Source: Streptomyces bauhiniae (GTDB lineage: Bacteria > Actinomycetota > Actinomycetes > Streptomycetales > Streptomycetaceae). From it: DNA of 64,000 nucleotides. The notes beneath the pieces are model-generated. The model was not told where the DNA came from. It saw only the letters and a program-made list of their open reading frames with translations, and ran no database searches. Shown here piece after piece: positions 61,337 to 64,000 of the stretch (positions are counted from its first letter, which is position 1; each line of letters starts with the position of its first letter). Location of the stretch: positions 364,153 to 428,152 of the forward strand of contig NZ_SRRT01000008.1 of assembly GCF_004784475.1 (NCBI RefSeq), in the 5' to 3' direction. The position numbers were made by a program, and so were the translations under genes.

Positions 61337-63571
61337 TCAGTCCTCGGTGGAGTCCTTGATCTGGACGATCTTCGGCTCATCGGCCTTCGGCTCATCGGCC
61401 TTGGGCTCGACGGCCTCGGGGGCGTCCTCGTCCGAGGGCTCGTCGTCATCGGGCTCGTCGTCGGTGGTGGTGTTCTCGTCCACCACGACCGTCACCACGG
61501 TCTCGGTCTCGGCGTCGTCCTCGTCCATCGCGTCGACGAACTCGACACCGTCCAGCTCGGCGAGCCGGTCGGAGGCGTCGGTGCTGCCGTCGCGGTCGGC
61601 CTCGACGGCCTTGGCGAACCACTCCCGTGCCTCGCCCTCCCGGCCGACGGCCAGCAGGGCGTCCGCGTAGGCGTACCGCAGCCGGGCGGTCCAGGGCTGG
61701 ACGGAGTTGGAGGCCAGCTCCGGGCTCTGCAGGGTGACGATGGCCGCGTCGAGCTGGTCCAGGTCACGCCGGGCACCGGCGGCGACGAGCCGCATCTCGA
61801 CCTGGCCGGCCTTGTCCAGCTTCTGCACCTCGGGGGCACCGGCCATGTCCAGCGCCTTCTCCGGACGCCCGAGCCCACGCTCGCAGTCGGCCATCACGGG
61901 CCACAGCTCGGTGTTGCCGGTCATCCGGCGGGCGGCACGGAACTCGGCCAGGGCCTCGCTGTACTTCTGGTTCGCGTAGGCGGCGAAGCCGGCGGCCTCG
62001 CGCACGGCGGCCACACGGGACGCCAGACGCAGGGCGACCCTGGAGTAGCCGTAGGCGCCCTCGGGGTCCTCGTCGATGAGCCGCGCGACCATCACCAGGT
62101 TCCTGGCGACGTCCTCCGCGAGCGTCTTCGGGAGGCTCAGCAGCTCCTGGTGTACGTCCTTGTCGATCTCGTTGCCGGTGACGTCGTCCGGGATCGGGAG
62201 GCGCTTGATCGGCTCGCGGTCGCGGTCCCGCTCGTCACGGCCCCGGTACCCACCACGGTCGCCGCCACGGTCGTCCCGGCGGTCGTCACGACCCCGGTAC
62301 CCACCGCGCTCGCCCGGCCGGGCGCCACGGTCGTCCCGGCCCCGGTATCCACCGCGGTCGCCACCCCGGTCGTCCCGGCCACGGAAGCCGCCACGGTCCC
62401 CACCACGGCTGTCGTCCCGACGGAAGCCGCCACGGTCACCGCCGCCACCACGGCGGTCGTCGTCGCGGCGGAAGGACGGACGGTCGCCGGAGCGCTCGTC
62501 ACGACGGAAGGGGGGACGGTCGCCACCACGGTCGTCGCGGCCACGGAATCCACCACGGTCATCGCCACGGCGGTCATCGCGACGGTCGTCACGGCGGAAG
62601 TCGCCCCGGCTGTCGTCACGACGGAACGCGGGACGGTCGCCGGAGCGCTCGTCACGGCGGAAGGGCGGACGGTCGCCGCCGCCACGACGGTCGTCGTCGC
62701 GACGGAACGAGGGACGGTCGCCACCGCGGTCATCGCGGCCACGGAAGCCACCACGGTCGTCACCACGGCGGTCATCGCGGCGGAAGTCGCCACGGCTGTC
62801 GTCACGACGGAACGACGGGCGGTCGCCGGAACGCTCGTCGCGGCGGAAGGACGGACGGTCGCCACCACGACGGTCGTCGTCACGGCGGAAGGAGGGACGG
62901 TCGCCGGAGCGGTCGTCACGGCGGAACCCACCACGGTCGCCGCCACGCTCGTCACGGCCACGGAACCCACCACGGTCGTCACCACGACGGTCGTCACGGC
63001 GGAAGTCACCACGGCTGTCATCGCGGCGGAAGGACGGACGGTCGCCAGAGCGCTCGTCACGACGGAAGGGGGGACGGTCGCCGCCACGGTCATCGCGGCC
63101 ACGGAAGCCACCACGGTCATCGCCACGGCGGTCGTCGCGGCGGAAGTCGCCACGGCTGTCGTCACGACGGAACGACGGGCGGTCGCCGGAACGCTCGTCA
63201 CGACGGAAGGGCGGACGGTCGCCGCCACCACGACGGTCGTCGTCACGGCGGAACGAGGGGCGGTCGCCACCACGGTCGTCACGGCCGCGGAAACCGCCAC
63301 GGTCGCCACCGCGGCTGTCGTCACGGCGGAAGCCACCACGGTCACCGCCGCGGTCATCGCGGCGGAAGCCGCCACGGTCGCCGCGGTCGCCACCACGGTC
63401 GCCGCCGCGGTCGTCGCGGCGGAAGGAGGGACGGTCGCCGGAACGACGGTCGTCGCCACGGTCGTTGGACCGGCGCGGGCCGCCGCGGTAGCCGCCACGA
63501 TCACCGCGGTCACCACTGTCCCGTCGCCGCTGGTCGCGCTCCGGTCGGTCGTCGGGAGAGTTGGTGGACAT
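61337..63571 (-). CDS. Arg/Gly/Asp-repeat (RGG-like) protein with C-terminal TPR-like domain
   Basis: A 744-residue protein in two parts. Residues about 1-450 consist of short units of Arg, Gly, Asp, Phe and Ser, such as FRRDDRGGDRGGF and FRGRDDRGGDRP; a longer unit, SRGDFRRDDRRGDDRGGF, occurs four times. This is unstructured, carries many RGG-type motifs and should bind RNA. Residues about 451-744 form helical TPR-like repeats (YSRVALRLASRVAAVREAAGF, then EALAEFRAARRMTGNTELWP), followed by an acidic tail. AGGAG lies 8 bases before ATG 63571. It ends with a terminator and starts 46 bp from the rRNA terminator. It lies at the place of Rv1691, a TPR protein in mycobacteria. Confidence 0.85.
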   Translation of the reverse strand: MSTNSPDDRPERDQRRRDSGDRGDRGGYRGGPRRSNDRGDDRRSGDRPSFRRDDRGGDRGGDRGDRGGFRRDDRGGDRGGFRRDDSRGGDRGGFRGRDDRGGDRPSFRRDDDRRGGGDRPPFRRDERSGDRPSFRRDDSRGDFRRDDRRGDDRGGFRGRDDRGGDRPPFRRDERSGDRPSFRRDDSRGDFRRDDRRGDDRGGFRGRDERGGDRGGFRRDDRSGDRPSFRRDDDRRGGDRPSFRRDERSGDRPSFRRDDSRGDFRRDDRRGDDRGGFRGRDDRGGDRPSFRRDDDRRGGGDRPPFRRDERSGDRPAFRRDDSRGDFRRDDRRDDRRGDDRGGFRGRDDRGGDRPPFRRDERSGDRPSFRRDDDRRGGGGDRGGFRRDDSRGGDRGGFRGRDDRGGDRGGYRGRDDRGARPGERGGYRGRDDRRDDRGGDRGGYRGRDERDRDREPIKRLPIPDDVTGNEIDKDVHQELLSLPKTLAEDVARNLVMVARLIDEDPEGAYGYSRVALRLASRVAAVREAAGFAAYANQKYSEALAEFRAARRMTGNTELWPVMADCERGLGRPEKALDMAGAPEVQKLDKAGQVEMRLVAAGARRDLDQLDAAIVTLQSPELASNSVQPWTARLRYAYADALLAVGREGEAREWFAKAVEADRDGSTDASDRLAELDGVEFVDAMDEDDAETETVVTVVVDENTTTDDEPDDDEPSDEDAPEAVEPKADEPKADEPKIVQIKDSTED
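62220..63480 (-). repeat. Coding tandem repeats within the RGG-like gene
   Basis: Degenerate 9- to 60-bp units, all in frame, encode the RDDRGG/FRRD array. The opposite strand is open for hundreds of codons only because of this composition. The array may vary in length between strains. Confidence 0.8.
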
Positions 63572-63616
63572 CGGGTGACTCCTGTCTTCGGGTACCACAA
63601 GCATTGTAAAAACAAA

Positions 63617-63657
63617 AGGACCCCTGGTCCCAGCTGAACGCTGGGACCAGGGGTCCT
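63617..63657 (-). terminator. rRNA operon terminator
   Basis: A perfect 18-bp stem (63617-63634 with 63640-63657) with the loop TGAAC, followed on the minus strand by TTTGTTTTTAC. It lies 9 bp after the 5S gene. Confidence 0.95.
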
Positions 63658-63665
63658 CCAAAGAT

Positions 63666-63785
63666 TGTTCGGCGGCGTCCTACTCTCCCACAGGGTCCCC
63701 CCTGCAGTACCATCGGCGCTGTGAGGCTTAGCTTCCGGGTTCGATATGTAACCGGGCGTTTCCCTCACGCTATGACCACCGAAAC
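63666..63785 (-). rRNA. rrf: 5S ribosomal RNA
   Basis: A complete 120-nt 5S gene. It begins GTTTCGGTGGTCATAGCG, has the ACCCGG/GAACCCGG core and the helix AGGGGGGACCCTGTGGGAGAG, and ends with GCCGCCGAACA. Its ends are set by the pairing of the terminal helix. Confidence 0.95.
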
Positions 63786-63896
63786 CCTAATGGTTTCGAG
63801 CGAACAAGCACACTTTTTATTTGTGAGTTCGAGTTCAGCTCTGAACCGGCAACTGTTCGTTGCCTCAGAACTTACACAGTGGACGCGAGCAACTGA

Positions 63897-64000
63897 GGAC
63901 AAGCCCTCGGCCTATTAGTACCAGTCAACTCCACCCGTTACCAGGCTTCCATATCTGGCCTATCAACCCAGTCGTCTACTGGGAGCCTTACCCTCTCAAG
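63897..64000 (-). rRNA. rrl: 23S ribosomal RNA, 3' end (partial)
   Basis: The last about 104 nt of 23S rRNA, running off the window. On the minus strand the signature GGTACTAATAGGCCGAGGG followed by CTTGTCC marks the 3' end. A 111-bp spacer separates it from 5S. The operon is read towards decreasing coordinates. Confidence 0.93.

Noticed and set aside
62076..63637. Long plus-strand frames of 471 and 495 codons opposite the RGG-like gene
   Set aside because: They arise from in-frame repeats of a few codons. Their translations are Ser/Arg/Pro-only or Val/Thr/Ala-only, and no ribosome site is seen.

Overview
The window is chromosomal DNA of a high-GC actinomycete, almost certainly Streptomyces. 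It has very high GC with mostly G/C third positions, many GTG and some TTG starts behind GGAGG-type ribosome sites, and Streptomyces-type proteins: streptogrisin proteases, a LAETG-anchored LPMO, the SepF-like SflA, an Rpf/LysM lytic enzyme, and the 3' end of a 23S-5S rRNA operon. From about 26.6 to 63.6 kb the gene order mirrors, inverted, the M. tuberculosis block Rv1691-Rv1713 (TPR gene, HAD, tlyA, nadK, recN, pyrG, nudix, parA, scpA, scpB, rluB, cmk, der). This points to a core chromosomal region with local insertions and losses.

Layout. 0-10 kb: end of a membrane protein, a GH39-like enzyme, an AAA ATPase, a DUF72 protein, a GntR regulator, two acetyltransferases, a DUF402 protein, a methyltransferase, a wall-anchored LPMO and a secreted lipase. 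9.6-14 kb: a mutagenic repair operon (dnaE2 plus a reduced ImuB-like Y-family protein) with two LexA-type SOS boxes upstream. 14-17 kb: two streptogrisin-type secreted proteases. 17-26.6 kb: sflA, a glutaryl-CoA dehydrogenase-like gene, a DHA2 drug exporter, a PIG-V-like membrane mannosyltransferase, a PAP2 phosphatase with a PHO-box-like repeat, an I78 inhibitor, an Rpf-type muralytic enzyme and two unknown proteins.

26.6-44 kb is housekeeping: der, an acyltransferase, cmk and tyrA. An accessory patch follows (Rieske protein, RlaP-type nucleotidyltransferase, ADP-ribosylglycohydrolase). Then comes a tightly coupled minus-strand operon of parA-like, ribbon-helix-helix protein, scpA, scpB and rluB, and after it ald, a STAND/TPR protein, nudix and pyrG. 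44.5-51.6 kb: a GH15 enzyme, an FAD oxidoreductase, a PucR regulator, a GT4 glycosyltransferase and a MraY-like membrane protein. 51.6-61 kb: recN-nadK-tlyA, a small acidic protein, an SCP2 protein, an iron-box-controlled siderophore permease set without a binding protein, a HAD phosphatase and a DUF1015 protein. 61.3-64 kb: a protein with about 450 residues of Arg/Gly/Asp repeats fused to a TPR-like domain, then 5S and partial 23S rRNA on the minus strand.

The most interesting signals are the SOS-boxed mutasome with a Y-family partner that has lost most of its catalytic core; the ParA plus ribbon-helix-helix pair coupled to condensin genes; the RGG-like protein beside the rRNA operon; the RlaP/ADP-ribosylglycohydrolase pair; and a strand-biased composition block at about 11.4-15.8 kb. 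All functional calls rest on reading motifs and gene order; no database search was run.
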